Below, one piece after another: positions 51,809 through 60,189 of a DNA stretch of 64,000 nucleotides (positions are counted from its first letter, which is position 1; the number at the start of each line of letters is the position of its first letter). The stretch comes from Aphodosoma sp045631465 (GTDB lineage Bacteria > Bacteroidota > Bacteroidia > Bacteroidales > Paludibacteraceae), in the NCBI GenBank assembly GCA_045631465.1, contig JAZQUV010000011.1, positions 62,001 to 126,000 of the forward strand, written 5' to 3'. Below the pieces are notes generated by a model. The model did no database searches. It saw nothing but the letters and a program-made list of their open reading frames with translations, and was not told the DNA's origin. A program made the position numbers and the translations under genes.

Positions 51809-52521
51809 TATTTCAAGCATTCCAAATATCTTTTGATTGTTTCCTCCAATCCGAGATAGAGGGCATCACAAATCAATGCATGTCCAATCGACACCTCATC
51901 CAAAAATGGCACACACTCATGGAAATATGCCAAGTTGTGCAAATCCAAGTCATGTCCGGCATTGATACCCAAGCCCAACTCATGAGCCGCCACTGCTGCA
52001 TGCACATATGGCGCCACCGCTACCTCTCTATCCTCATGATATTGCGATGCATATGGTTCTGTATAAAGCTCTATTCTATCTGCGCCCGTACGAGCCGCCG
52101 CCTTAATATTCTCAATATCAGTGCCCACAAATATCGAAACTCGTATGCCTTGCGCTTTAAACAAATCTACCAACCCCTTCAAGTGGTCAAAATTTGCCAC
52201 ACAATCCCAACCCGCATTCGATGTCAATACTCCCGGCGCATCTGGCACCAAAGTCACCTGTGCTGGCTTAACCCTACTAACCAAATCAATAAATCTCTCA
52301 TCCGGATTTCCTTCAATATTGAATTCTGTCGACAATGCTGGCTTCAAATCCAACACATCTTGACCCGTAATATGTCGCTCATCTGGTCGTGGATGAACAG
52401 TAATACCTTGCGCTCCAAATTTCTCACAATCCAACGCAACTTTCAGTACATCAGGATTATTCCCTCCTCGCGCATTACGAATAGTCGCTATTTTATTTAT
52501 ATTTACACTTAGTTTTGTCAT
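51808..52521 (-). CDS. pdxJ: Pyridoxine 5'-phosphate synthase PdxJ
   Basis: PdxJ condenses the PdxA product with 1-deoxyxylulose 5-phosphate to make pyridoxine 5'-phosphate. The 237 residues form a TIM barrel with the family motifs KLSVNINKIATIRNARGG near the start, GITVHPRPDERHI, NIEGNPDERF, VSIFVGTDIENI, RIELYTEP, GLGINAGHDLDL and EVSIGHALICDAL. All are in normal order and at normal length. With pdxA and serC in the same window, three steps of the DXP-dependent B6 pathway are present, though not in one operon. Confidence 0.96.
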   Translation of the reverse strand: MTKLSVNINKIATIRNARGGNNPDVLKVALDCEKFGAQGITVHPRPDERHITGQDVLDLKPALSTEFNIEGNPDERFIDLVSRVKPAQVTLVPDAPGVLTSNAGWDCVANFDHLKGLVDLFKAQGIRVSIFVGTDIENIKAAARTGADRIELYTEPYASQYHEDREVAVAPYVHAAVAAHELGLGINAGHDLDLHNLAYFHECVPFLDEVSIGHALICDALYLGLEETIKRYLECLK

Positions 52522-52547
52522 ATCTTTTATATATCAAATTTTATTTG

Positions 52548-52555
52548 TAACTTTG
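52548..52555 (+). promoter_or_regulatory. -7 element of a nadK promoter
   Basis: TAACTTTG lies about 100 bases before the nadK ATG. No good TTTG box lies 20 bases upstream, so it is a partial match. Confidence 0.5.
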
Positions 52556-52572
52556 TAGTCAGAAATTGGGTA

Positions 52573-52603
52573 CAAAAGTACAAAAAAAAATCCACACTAC
52601 AAA
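52573..52603 (-). promoter_or_regulatory. Putative pdxJ promoter, facing the nadK promoter
   Basis: On the minus strand TTTG (52603-52600) is followed by 19 bases and TACTTTTG (52580-52573), a full match to the TTTG/TAnnTTTG pattern. The pdxJ start codon at 52521 lies about 45 bases beyond the predicted start point. Confidence 0.55.
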
Positions 52604-52617
52604 ATACAACACAAACA

Positions 52618-52652
52618 ACTTTCAAATTTCAACAATTAAATTTCAAATCAAT
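52618..52652. repeat. Heptad array before the nadK start codon
   Basis: ACTTTCA, AATTTCA, ACAATTA, AATTTCA, AATCAAT run in 7-base register and end seven bases before the ATG at 52659. Confidence 0.75.
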
Positions 52653-52658
52653 CAAAAT

Positions 52659-53525
52659 ATGCAAATTCTAATCTTTGGCAACAAATATAAATTGAAATTC
52701 ATCGATCAAGTTAAAGATCTGTTTTTCAAACTAAAATCACATGGTGCAACTCTCCTTTTCGACCAAGAATTTGCCACAGAAATACAACAATCCGGTTTGC
52801 TCGACATCTCCGAGTTCGACACTTTCCGCGACATCACCACTGCCGACATTGCTATCAGTCTCGGTGGCGATGGCACTTTGCTCTCTACTGCCAACCGCAT
52901 CGGCAACCGCCAAATACCAATTCTCGGCATAAATCTCGGTCGTTTGGGCTTCCTCACCGATGTACAAGCTCACGAACTCGACGCTCTCGACCAAATCATT
53001 CTCAACCAACAATACAAAATCGAAGACCGCACCGTTCTCCGTGCCGAAATACACCAAACTCCCTCATTGATAGAATATTCCCTCAACGAAATCGCCGTTC
53101 TCAAACAAGACCTCTCTTCAATGATATCCATCGACGTCACCCTCAACGGCGAACCCCTCCACACCTATCAAGCCGACGGTCTTCTCGTCTCTACCCCAAC
53201 CGGTTCAACTGCCTATTCCCTCAGCGTCGGCGGACCAATCATGATGCCCGAAAACCACAACCTCATCATCGCACCCGTAGCATCTCACTCGCTCAACGTG
53301 CGACCCCTCATCATCCCCGACAATTGGAAAATCGACCTCGCCATACATAGCCGCAGTCACTCCTACCTCGCTTCCATCGATGGCCGAAGCATCACAATGC
53401 CCGACACCGCCACAATCTCAATCTCAAAAGCCGACTACACCGTCCGCATCATCCGCCTCGAAGGCCACTCTTTTCTCAACACTCTCAAAACAAAACTCAT
53501 GTGGGGAGCCGACGTTCGCAGCTAG
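52659..53525 (+). CDS. nadK: NAD kinase
   Basis: NadK phosphorylates NAD+ to NADP+. The 288 residues start MQILIFGNKYK at the ATG at 52659; a longer frame from a TTG at 52566 would translate through the heptad array and is not family-like. The diagnostic GGDGTLLSTANR motif, NLGRLGFLTDV, LNEIAVLKQD, YQADGLLVSTPTGSTAYSLS (the NE/D and GSTAY signature) and VRPLIIPD are all present. It is transcribed divergently from pdxJ. Confidence 0.96.
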   Translation: MQILIFGNKYKLKFIDQVKDLFFKLKSHGATLLFDQEFATEIQQSGLLDISEFDTFRDITTADIAISLGGDGTLLSTANRIGNRQIPILGINLGRLGFLTDVQAHELDALDQIILNQQYKIEDRTVLRAEIHQTPSLIEYSLNEIAVLKQDLSSMISIDVTLNGEPLHTYQADGLLVSTPTGSTAYSLSVGGPIMMPENHNLIIAPVASHSLNVRPLIIPDNWKIDLAIHSRSHSYLASIDGRSITMPDTATISISKADYTVRIIRLEGHSFLNTLKTKLMWGADVRS

Positions 53526-53671
53526 TCCCAAATACACACTCTCAGTGTGTATCCAATCCTCAAAAATCCAAAATTTAAATATACTATACAGCAACCTGCA
53601 AGCAAGGTGCAAGCAAACCCAAAAATACACACTCTCAGTGTGTATCCACTCAAAAAACAAATACTAAAAAT
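53526..53671. repeat. Repeat cluster between nadK and fmt: two identical hairpins flanking a family 1 copy
   Basis: The 25-base sequence AATACACACTCTCAGTGTGT plus ATCCA occurs at 53531-53555 and again at 53624-53648. Each forms a hairpin (ACACACT-CTC-AGTGTGT). Between them lies a family 1 dispersed repeat (53581-53620, ACTATACAGCAA and GGTGCAAGCAA). Each hairpin could slow transcription, but neither has a T tract. Confidence 0.85.
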
Positions 53672-54610
53672 ATGAAAATAATCTACATGGGAACCCCCGA
53701 CTTTGCCGTAGAACCACTACGCCGCCTAGTCGAAGCTGGCAAAAACATCGTTGCCGTAGTCACCATGCCCGACAAACCTGCCGGTCGTGGCCACAAAATC
53801 CAATTCTCTCCAGTCAAAGAATATGCACTCAGTGTCGGACTCCCTCTTCTCCAACCCGTCAATCTCAAAGACCCTGAATTCGTAGAAGAACTCCGCTCAT
53901 ATCAAGCCGACCTACAAATCGTCGTTGCCTTCCGCATGTTGCCCGAAATCGTATGGAACATGCCACCTCTCGGCACATTCAACCTCCACGCCTCACTCCT
54001 ACCTCAATACCGCGGAGCCGCCCCAATCAACTGGGCTGTCATCAATGGCGAAACCGAAACTGGCATCACCACCTTCTTCCTCCAACACGAAATTGACACC
54101 GGCAACATCATTATGCAAGAAAAAATCACCATTGCCCCCGACGACAATGCTGGCATAGTCCACGACCGCCTCATGATGCTCGGTGCCGACCTCGTACTCC
54201 AAACCGTCAACCAAATCGAATCTGGCAACGTCGCCTCAATCCCACAACCCGACGGCGAACTCAAGGCTGCTCCAAAAATCTTTAAAGACACCTGCCTAAT
54301 CAACTTCAACACCACTGCCGAATCCGTGCGCAATCTCGTGCGTGGTCTAGCACCATATCCAGCAGCCTGGATCGAACTCACCGACCCAACAGGCAACACC
54401 ACTAATATGAAAATCTACGAAGTCAGCAAAGAGCTCTGCACCCCATCCCACCCCGCAGGCACACTCGTTTGCGACGGCAAAAAAATCCTAAAAGTTGCTG
54501 TACAAGACGGCTACATCCATCTCGACCAAGTCCAACTTGCCGGCAAAAAACGCATGCCCGCCGCCGACCTCATGCGTGGCACCGACCTCACACAATACAA
54601 AATTCAATAA
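53672..54610 (+). CDS. fmt: Methionyl-tRNA formyltransferase
   Basis: Fmt formylates initiator Met-tRNA using 10-formyl-tetrahydrofolate. The 312 residues start MKIIYMGTPDFAVEPLRRL and show KPAGRGHKIQFSPVKEYAL, the catalytic NLHASLLPQYRGAAPINWAV (Asn-His pair), GITTFFLQHEIDTGNI (catalytic Asp region) and a C-terminal tRNA-binding OB domain (about 205-312). The length is normal. It follows a repeat cluster and is followed by a terminator. Confidence 0.97.
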   Translation: MKIIYMGTPDFAVEPLRRLVEAGKNIVAVVTMPDKPAGRGHKIQFSPVKEYALSVGLPLLQPVNLKDPEFVEELRSYQADLQIVVAFRMLPEIVWNMPPLGTFNLHASLLPQYRGAAPINWAVINGETETGITTFFLQHEIDTGNIIMQEKITIAPDDNAGIVHDRLMMLGADLVLQTVNQIESGNVASIPQPDGELKAAPKIFKDTCLINFNTTAESVRNLVRGLAPYPAAWIELTDPTGNTTNMKIYEVSKELCTPSHPAGTLVCDGKKILKVAVQDGYIHLDQVQLAGKKRMPAADLMRGTDLTQYKIQ

Positions 54611-54627
54611 TCCCCAAAAAAACACAT

Positions 54628-54668
54628 AAAAAGAGGCTGACCCCCTTATAGACAGCCTCTTTTTCGGA
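54628..54668 (+). terminator. Terminator of fmt
   Basis: AAAAAGAGGCTG (54628-54639) pairs with CAGCCTCTTTTT (54653-54664), with the T tract in the second arm. Confidence 0.9.
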
Positions 54669-54698
54669 AGTGAATGATACTTTCTTGCCATTTTTTCG

Positions 54699-54706
54699 TA
54701 TCTTTG
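54699..54706 (+). promoter_or_regulatory. -7 element upstream of the WG-repeat gene
   Basis: TATCTTTG matches TAnnTTTG, 31 bases before the ATG at 54737. A convincing -33 box at the right distance is not seen. Confidence 0.5.
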
Positions 54707-54736
54707 TGATAATGAAAACTATTAAAAATTAGAGCT

Positions 54737-56218
54737 ATGATAAATGTAGAGCCAATTTTCCCATACACTATCGTTGAAGAGAATGGATTGTATGGTATAA
54801 CAGATAATCAAGGTAACCTTGTTGTACCTTGCGTTATGGATTATATTTGTAATGAAGCAGATGAAGAAGTTGGGCTGGAAACCTGGTTAGATTTCAACTG
54901 TGTCATTATCCGTAAAAACGAAAAGTATGGATTCTTCACAACAAATGGCAAATTTATAGAGCCGGCGTATGATACTTATGCTATTGATCCGTGCGGTAAT
55001 GACATACACGTAAGGACTGAAGATGGTTATGGAGTTTTTGCCTCGCCGGAATATGTATTTGAAAAAGTGCATCCACAGTATTCTATTTTAGAGGAAATAG
55101 AACTGGATTATTTCGATGAAGATATGGACGATTTTTTTGATGAAATAGAAAATATGAGTTTGAAGACTTGGTTTGATATGGGAATCAACGAAGATGTTGT
55201 TTCTAAGATTATGGAAAGACTTCACACGTTGGGATATGAGGTTGCACAAGATCTGTGGACTTCGACCTATAAGGAGAATGCCCCTGTTAATATTAAGGAA
55301 TTTGCCTTAGACGTATTATCAAGATTTGATACTTCGCATTTTAATGTGAGTATTACAGAGAAGATTCTTGATCTCAAGGCTCAAAGTAAGGGCGAGGAGA
55401 TTAAGTTTTGGGAAATTGCAGAAGAAAATGATGAGTATGGCTGGATTTTGAATTGGTGTAAAGATATGGTGAAGAGAGGAGCCGTATACTTCATATCACT
55501 CAAAAGTATGGCTAATGCAAATATTCCATTACTCAATCGTAAAATAGGAGAATTTCTCAAAAATAATGACAATGAGGGATACTATTCGATTTTCCTTCTG
55601 ATTGATAGGCTTCTTCCTCGCCCTGAGCACGGCTCGTTCGATATTATCCCAGTACAATTCCCCGCAGGGAAACGCCCATCATGTAAATATACATTCTTTG
55701 GCAACGAAGTCAGCGGCGAGATTGGAGAAATATACCTATACGAACACGGTATGCATGCGTACTATGTGAGCGTAAATGTATATGATTCTGAAAATCCGGA
55801 AGAACTAATAGAAGATAATCATATTTTAGACATATCTGACATTGTTTTATCGGAGTTGCTTGCTTCACTTCAGCAAGTCATTGACCCTGCGGGAGAAAAT
55901 AAAGAACTAACAGTGGCCATTGATAGGGCAATAAAAGCTGAGAATGAGAAGTCACCATTAGCGCAGATTCTCACTGATTGCGGAATATACGTTTTGTCTC
56001 TATCTGATTTCGGACGGTCACCTCGTTTCTACGATGAGAACATTGCAGAAGATGTTGATTATCTATGCGTATCCGGTGATGATGTTTTATTGACTCTGAA
56101 AAGTAGTACAATGCGTGTGAATACTGTGCTATTGAATGAGAGATGCGGAAACTATTCTTGGATAGTTGATGAGATCAAAGCAGCTGCCAATACAGTATAC
56201 AAAAGATCTAAAAACTGA
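54737..56218 (+). CDS. WG-repeat protein of unknown function
   Basis: The N-terminal ~115 of 493 residues hold three WG (KWG-type) beta repeats: NGLYGITDNQGNLVVP, NEKYGFFTTNGKFIEPAYD and EDGYGVFASPEYVFEKV. The remaining ~375 residues are acidic, mixed helix/strand, and not recognised. There is no signal peptide, so it is cytoplasmic. Base and codon use (GAT, GGA, TAT, ATT and more G) differ from nadK and fmt on one side and fit recent acquisition. Such proteins often occur as strain-variable genes. It has its own -7 box and stands alone between terminator-like hairpins. Confidence 0.75.
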   Translation: MINVEPIFPYTIVEENGLYGITDNQGNLVVPCVMDYICNEADEEVGLETWLDFNCVIIRKNEKYGFFTTNGKFIEPAYDTYAIDPCGNDIHVRTEDGYGVFASPEYVFEKVHPQYSILEEIELDYFDEDMDDFFDEIENMSLKTWFDMGINEDVVSKIMERLHTLGYEVAQDLWTSTYKENAPVNIKEFALDVLSRFDTSHFNVSITEKILDLKAQSKGEEIKFWEIAEENDEYGWILNWCKDMVKRGAVYFISLKSMANANIPLLNRKIGEFLKNNDNEGYYSIFLLIDRLLPRPEHGSFDIIPVQFPAGKRPSCKYTFFGNEVSGEIGEIYLYEHGMHAYYVSVNVYDSENPEELIEDNHILDISDIVLSELLASLQQVIDPAGENKELTVAIDRAIKAENEKSPLAQILTDCGIYVLSLSDFGRSPRFYDENIAEDVDYLCVSGDDVLLTLKSSTMRVNTVLLNERCGNYSWIVDEIKAAANTVYKRSKN

Positions 56219-56384
56219 TTTTAAAAACTGATTTTAATGGAACATATATTGAATAACCAATATATTGATATCCTCATAAAACCGATCTCCACTAAATATA
56301 AATAATATATAGGTGACTCCTATACACCTTCAATTAGATACAAATAAAATAAACAAAACTAATTAGAACCAATAATATACAAAA

Positions 56385-56425
56385 GTGGCGTATGTAGGGA
56401 ACTTTGTAGTTCACTCATACGCCAC
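56385..56425. other. Long stem-loop between the WG-repeat gene and mutS
   Basis: GTGGCGTATG (56385-56394) pairs perfectly with CATACGCCAC (56416-56425), and the interior GAACT/AGTTC extends the stem to a 4-base loop. A second hairpin, GCATC-TCTGGAA-GATGC, follows near 56443-56459. No T tract follows, so they may be convergent-end structures or REP-like palindromes. The rest of 56219-56497 is AT-rich without a gene. Confidence 0.7.
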
Positions 56426-56497
56426 CTTAGTTTATTCACAATGCATCTCTGGAAGATGCTTGATTTCAGTGCTTTACTTTCAAAAGTTTTGGGAGTA

Positions 56498-56518
56498 ATT
56501 ATGAATTATGAATTAATT
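56498..56518. repeat. Heptad array (ATTATGA type) overlapping the mutS stop codon
   Basis: ATTATGA, ATTATGA, ATTAATT in 7-base register; the last unit overlaps the TAA stop of mutS (56517-56519). Confidence 0.8.
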
Positions 56519-59132
56519 AACTTTTCCCCGAAACTATTTTCTTTATCTCGTTCAGTTTCAACAAAGCTTCCACTGGTGTAAGATTATCTATATTCAACCC
56601 TAATATCTCATCACGCACAGCTTTGAGCACTGGGTCATCTAATTGGAACATGCTGAGTTGAATACCCTCACGCACTGCGGCTTTGGTCATATCTTTGCCT
56701 TCGATGATAGATTGTTTGTTCTCTCGTTCGAGCAATTCCAATACTTCATTTGCCCTCTCAACAACCGAGCGTGGCATACCCGCCATCTTTGCCACGTGGA
56801 TACCAAAACTATGCTCACTGCCTCCACGCACCAATTTACGCAAAAATATCACTTTCTTATCTACCTCGCGCACCGACACATTGTAGTTCTTAACCCTCGC
56901 ATACGATTTCTCCATTTCGTTAAGTTCGTGATAGTGCGTTGCAAACAATGTCTTGGCTCTCACTCCTTTGCGCTCGTGTATATACTCCACTATCGCCCAC
57001 GCTATCGAGATACCGTCATACGTGCTAGTACCACGCCCCAATTCGTCGAACAACACCAAACTCCTGTCGGTCATATTATTCAATATACTTGCCGCTTCGT
57101 TCATCTCTACCATAAAGGTCGAATCGCCTACACTGAGGTTGTCGCTCGCGCCAACACGGGTAAATATCTTATCTACCACCCCTATTCGCGCTGCTTCGGC
57201 TGGTACATAACATCCCATTTGTGCCAACAACACTATCAATGCTGTCTGACGCAACAAGGCTGATTTACCTGCCATATTCGGACCTGTAATCATCATCACT
57301 TGCTGTTTTTCTCCATCGAGATACACATCGTTTGGCACATATGCCTCATCGATTGGCAATTGCTTTTCTATCACAGGGTGACGTCCTTGATGGATATCTA
57401 TCACGTTCTCGTCGGTAATTACCGGACAGTTATACTTATTCTCAGCACTCACTCTCGCAAAGCCTAACAAACAGTCCAACTGCGCCAATTCTACGCAATC
57501 GACTTGTATTGCCGAAATATACTCTATCACTGCTTGCACTAATGAGTTAAACAACTGTGCTTCAAGCACTGCTATCTTCTCTTCTGCACCTAATATCTTC
57601 TCTTCATACTCTTTCAATTCGGCTGTGATATAACGCTCGGCACTCACCAATGTCTGCTTACGTATCCACTCTGCTGGCACTTTATCTTTGTGTGTATTGC
57701 GCACTTCGATATAGTAGCCGAACACGTTATTATAACTTATCTTAAGGCTTGGAATACCTGTCAATTCGCTCTCTCTCTGCTGTATCTGCATCAAATAGTC
57801 TTTGCCGTGATATGCTATCTGACGCAATTCGTCTAATTCGGCATTCACTCCTTCTGCTATCACTCCGCCTTTGTTCAACATTGCTGGTGCTGTTTCCGAC
57901 AACTCGCGTCCTATGCGCTCTATCAATCTATCGCACGGATTGAGTCTATCTGATATTCGCAACATTGGTTCGCAATCTGTTGCCGCAGAGCATATTTGCT
58001 TTACTTCTGCTACCGATTGTAGTGCTATTTTCAATTGCAACAATTCGCGTGGCGTAACTCGGCCTACTGCCACTTTACTCATTATACGCTCCAAATCACC
58101 TACTCGGCTGAGCGACTCCTCCAACATCTCTTTCATCTCTCGATTGCGGAACATCTGTGTCACTACCGACAATCTATCTTCGATTGGTTTCACCTCTTTC
58201 AATGGGAACATCAACCAACGCTTCAACAATCGTCCGCCCATAGGTGTCACCGTGCGGTCAATCACTTGACACAAACTGCGTCCCGACTGATGCATACCGC
58301 CTAATAATTCTAGATTACGCACCGTAAATCCATCCATCCACACAAATCTATCTCCCTCTATACGAGCCAACGACGTAATATGCCCTACCTGTTCATGCTT
58401 TGTTTGGTCAAGATAATAAAGCACTGCCCCTGCTGCCACTACGCCCAACTCCATATCATCCACGCCAAAACCTTTAAGGTTCTTAACCTCAAAATGTTTC
58501 AACAACCTACTGCGTGCCGAATCTATCGTGTAAACCCAATCGGGCATCGATTGCAAAAAGTATTTTCCGCCCACCATATCAATCACCTCACTGCGCATAT
58601 CTGCTTCATATATAATCTCTTTCGGTGCAAACGAACCTATCAATTTCTCGATATAATCAGCCTTACCCTCACCCACCAAAAACTCACCTGTTGATATATC
58701 CAACAAACTCAACCCCACTCCTTTTTTAGTCATATACACAGATGCCAAAAAGTTGTTCTCCTTCACGTCTAATATATTGTCGTTCACACTCACACCTGGT
58801 GTAACCAATTCGGTTATACCTCTCTTCACCAAACCCTTACATGTCTTTGGGTCTTCCAATTGGTCGCAAATTGCCACACGCAATCCATGACGCACCAATT
58901 TAGGCAAATAGGTGTCCAACGCGTGATGAGGGAAACCTGCCAACTCTACATACTGCGCTGCTCCATTGGCTCTACGCGTCAGCGTGATACCCAATATCTC
59001 GCTCGTGCGTATAGCATCCTCCGAAAAGGTCTCATAAAAGTCACCCACACGAAACAAAAGCACTGCGTCCGGGTACTGTGCCTTTATCTCATTATACTGT
59101 TTCATCAACGGCGTTTCTACAACTTTTGCCAT
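56517..59132 (-). CDS. mutS: DNA mismatch repair protein MutS
   Basis: MutS recognises mismatches and, with MutL, starts repair. The 871 residues have the mismatch-binding domain with the Phe-X-Glu motif in RVGDFYETF (Phe32, Glu34), connector, lever/clamp domains and the C-terminal ABC-type ATPase. The latter shows Walker A GPNMAGKSALLRQ, the VGASDNLSVGDSTFMVEM signature, Walker B LVLFDELGRGTSTYDG and the ATHYHEL motif. The length is that of MutS1. Its start is separated by 14 bases from the upstream deacetylase-like gene, and that gap is heptad repeat, so translation may be coupled. Confidence 0.97.
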   Translation of the reverse strand: MAKVVETPLMKQYNEIKAQYPDAVLLFRVGDFYETFSEDAIRTSEILGITLTRRANGAAQYVELAGFPHHALDTYLPKLVRHGLRVAICDQLEDPKTCKGLVKRGITELVTPGVSVNDNILDVKENNFLASVYMTKKGVGLSLLDISTGEFLVGEGKADYIEKLIGSFAPKEIIYEADMRSEVIDMVGGKYFLQSMPDWVYTIDSARSRLLKHFEVKNLKGFGVDDMELGVVAAGAVLYYLDQTKHEQVGHITSLARIEGDRFVWMDGFTVRNLELLGGMHQSGRSLCQVIDRTVTPMGGRLLKRWLMFPLKEVKPIEDRLSVVTQMFRNREMKEMLEESLSRVGDLERIMSKVAVGRVTPRELLQLKIALQSVAEVKQICSAATDCEPMLRISDRLNPCDRLIERIGRELSETAPAMLNKGGVIAEGVNAELDELRQIAYHGKDYLMQIQQRESELTGIPSLKISYNNVFGYYIEVRNTHKDKVPAEWIRKQTLVSAERYITAELKEYEEKILGAEEKIAVLEAQLFNSLVQAVIEYISAIQVDCVELAQLDCLLGFARVSAENKYNCPVITDENVIDIHQGRHPVIEKQLPIDEAYVPNDVYLDGEKQQVMMITGPNMAGKSALLRQTALIVLLAQMGCYVPAEAARIGVVDKIFTRVGASDNLSVGDSTFMVEMNEAASILNNMTDRSLVLFDELGRGTSTYDGISIAWAIVEYIHERKGVRAKTLFATHYHELNEMEKSYARVKNYNVSVREVDKKVIFLRKLVRGGSEHSFGIHVAKMAGMPRSVVERANEVLELLERENKQSIIEGKDMTKAAVREGIQLSMFQLDDPVLKAVRDEILGLNIDNLTPVEALLKLNEIKKIVSGKS

Positions 59133-59133
59133 A

Positions 59134-59168
59134 TTTCAATTAAAAATTAAGAATTAAAAATTAAGAAT
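59134..59168. repeat. Heptad array running from the end of one gene to the mutS start
   Basis: On the minus strand, ATTCTTA, ATTTTTA, ATTCTTA, ATTTTTA, ATTGAAA are followed by TATG, where ATG is the mutS start (59132). The first units encode the last residues and stop codon of the upstream gene. Confidence 0.9.
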
Positions 59169-59917
59169 CTCTTTATTATATTTTTCAACTTCTGCATCAC
59201 CAACTCTCTCATCCATTCCCACATATTATCTGTCCACCTTTGTGGATGCGTGGTCATCATCACACAATTCGGAAAACTCCCTTCTTTCAATGCCTTTATC
59301 ACATCATCTGTTGTCTTATACACCCAACCTTTCGCCTCCCATACCAACTTAAAATCCGCTACTTTATCACGACGATTCACCCCATTCCAACTGCGCCCTG
59401 TGTCGGTCAAATAAAACATCTCACTCCAATCTACATCTATCTGTGGTTCACCTATCAATCCCAATTTCTTATAATCATACACTCGCCACATATCCTTTGA
59501 ATCAAACCTACTCGTTGGTGACCCATGCATCGTAATTGTTCTCACATCAGCTACTTGACGCATCTTCTTTACATTACGCACAAACCTTGCATATGCCTTA
59601 TCTGCATCTCCTTTCTCGCTCACCAACTCCTCATAATGATACCCCACTTCATGCCCTAAACTCTCTATATATCTAATCTCATCACTATCATCATCTATAA
59701 ATTTCTCTCTAATATAATACGATGCCCTTACCCTCATCTCACTCTCAACCTCAGCCAATCGCCTCGCTCTCTCTACCTGTCTATCCACATCATGTCGCAT
59801 CACCACTAATTTATCTGCCCTATGCCCCTCAGCATACTCGGCATAAGTCACAAACTCATACCCAGCATCCTTCAATGCCGAAACCAACTCTCTATATTTA
59901 TTTATAGTAAAATCCAT
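59147..59917 (-). CDS. Polysaccharide-deacetylase-like (NodB fold) protein
   Basis: The 256 residues show the NodB motif 1 VVMRHDVDRQVERARRL (about residues 40-56), the GHEVGYHYEELV zinc motif (about 89-100), a TMHGSPTSRF segment and a final VMMTTHPQRWTDNMWEW (catalytic-base-like His). These suit a metal-dependent carbohydrate esterase or a relative. The substrate is not visible. I start it at the ATG at 59917 (MDFTINKYREL); an in-frame TTG at 59935 is possible but would lie within a repeat. It lies directly upstream of mutS, probably in one transcript. Confidence 0.75.
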   Translation of the reverse strand: MDFTINKYRELVSALKDAGYEFVTYAEYAEGHRADKLVVMRHDVDRQVERARRLAEVESEMRVRASYYIREKFIDDDSDEIRYIESLGHEVGYHYEELVSEKGDADKAYARFVRNVKKMRQVADVRTITMHGSPTSRFDSKDMWRVYDYKKLGLIGEPQIDVDWSEMFYLTDTGRSWNGVNRRDKVADFKLVWEAKGWVYKTTDDVIKALKEGSFPNCVMMTTHPQRWTDNMWEWMRELVMQKLKNIIKRFLIFNS

Positions 59918-60073
59918 AAATTTTTTAGAGTACAAATTACAGAGTACAGATTACAAATACATTAGCCATCAACTGTTGAGTGTTGACTTTTTGCGATAAG
60001 CGAGAGCAACGAAGTTTACTTAAGTTGCCGAACAAAGCAAAAAAACTTGAGCAAAGCGAAAACTATTGATTTG

Positions 60074-60081
60074 CAAAGTTA
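60074..60081 (-). promoter_or_regulatory. -7 element for the deacetylase-mutS transcript
   Basis: On the minus strand the sequence reads TAACTTTG, a perfect -7 consensus, about 155 bases upstream of the start at 59917. A TTG box lies 14 bases further, closer than usual. Confidence 0.5.
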
Positions 60082-60103
60082 CAAAAAAAACTTGACAATT
60101 TAG

Positions 60104-60134
60104 TTGTATATCTCAAATTAAATTTGTAATTTTG
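60104..60134 (+). promoter_or_regulatory. Promoter of the glycosyltransferase-prfB operon
   Basis: TTG at 60104-60106 and TAATTTTG at about 60127-60134 are 20 bases apart. The promoter is divergent from the one at 60074-60081. Confidence 0.65.
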
Positions 60135-60159
60135 CAGTTAATAATGCCTTAAGGGCTAT

Positions 60160-60187
60160 CTAAACTCTAATCACTAAACTCTAACAT
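60160..60187. repeat. Heptad array (CTAAACT type) before the glycosyltransferase start
   Basis: CTAAACT, CTAATCA, CTAAACT, CTAACAT run to within two bases of the ATG at 60190. The unit is the same as that at 9368-9472. Confidence 0.85.
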
Positions 60188-60189
60188 TT

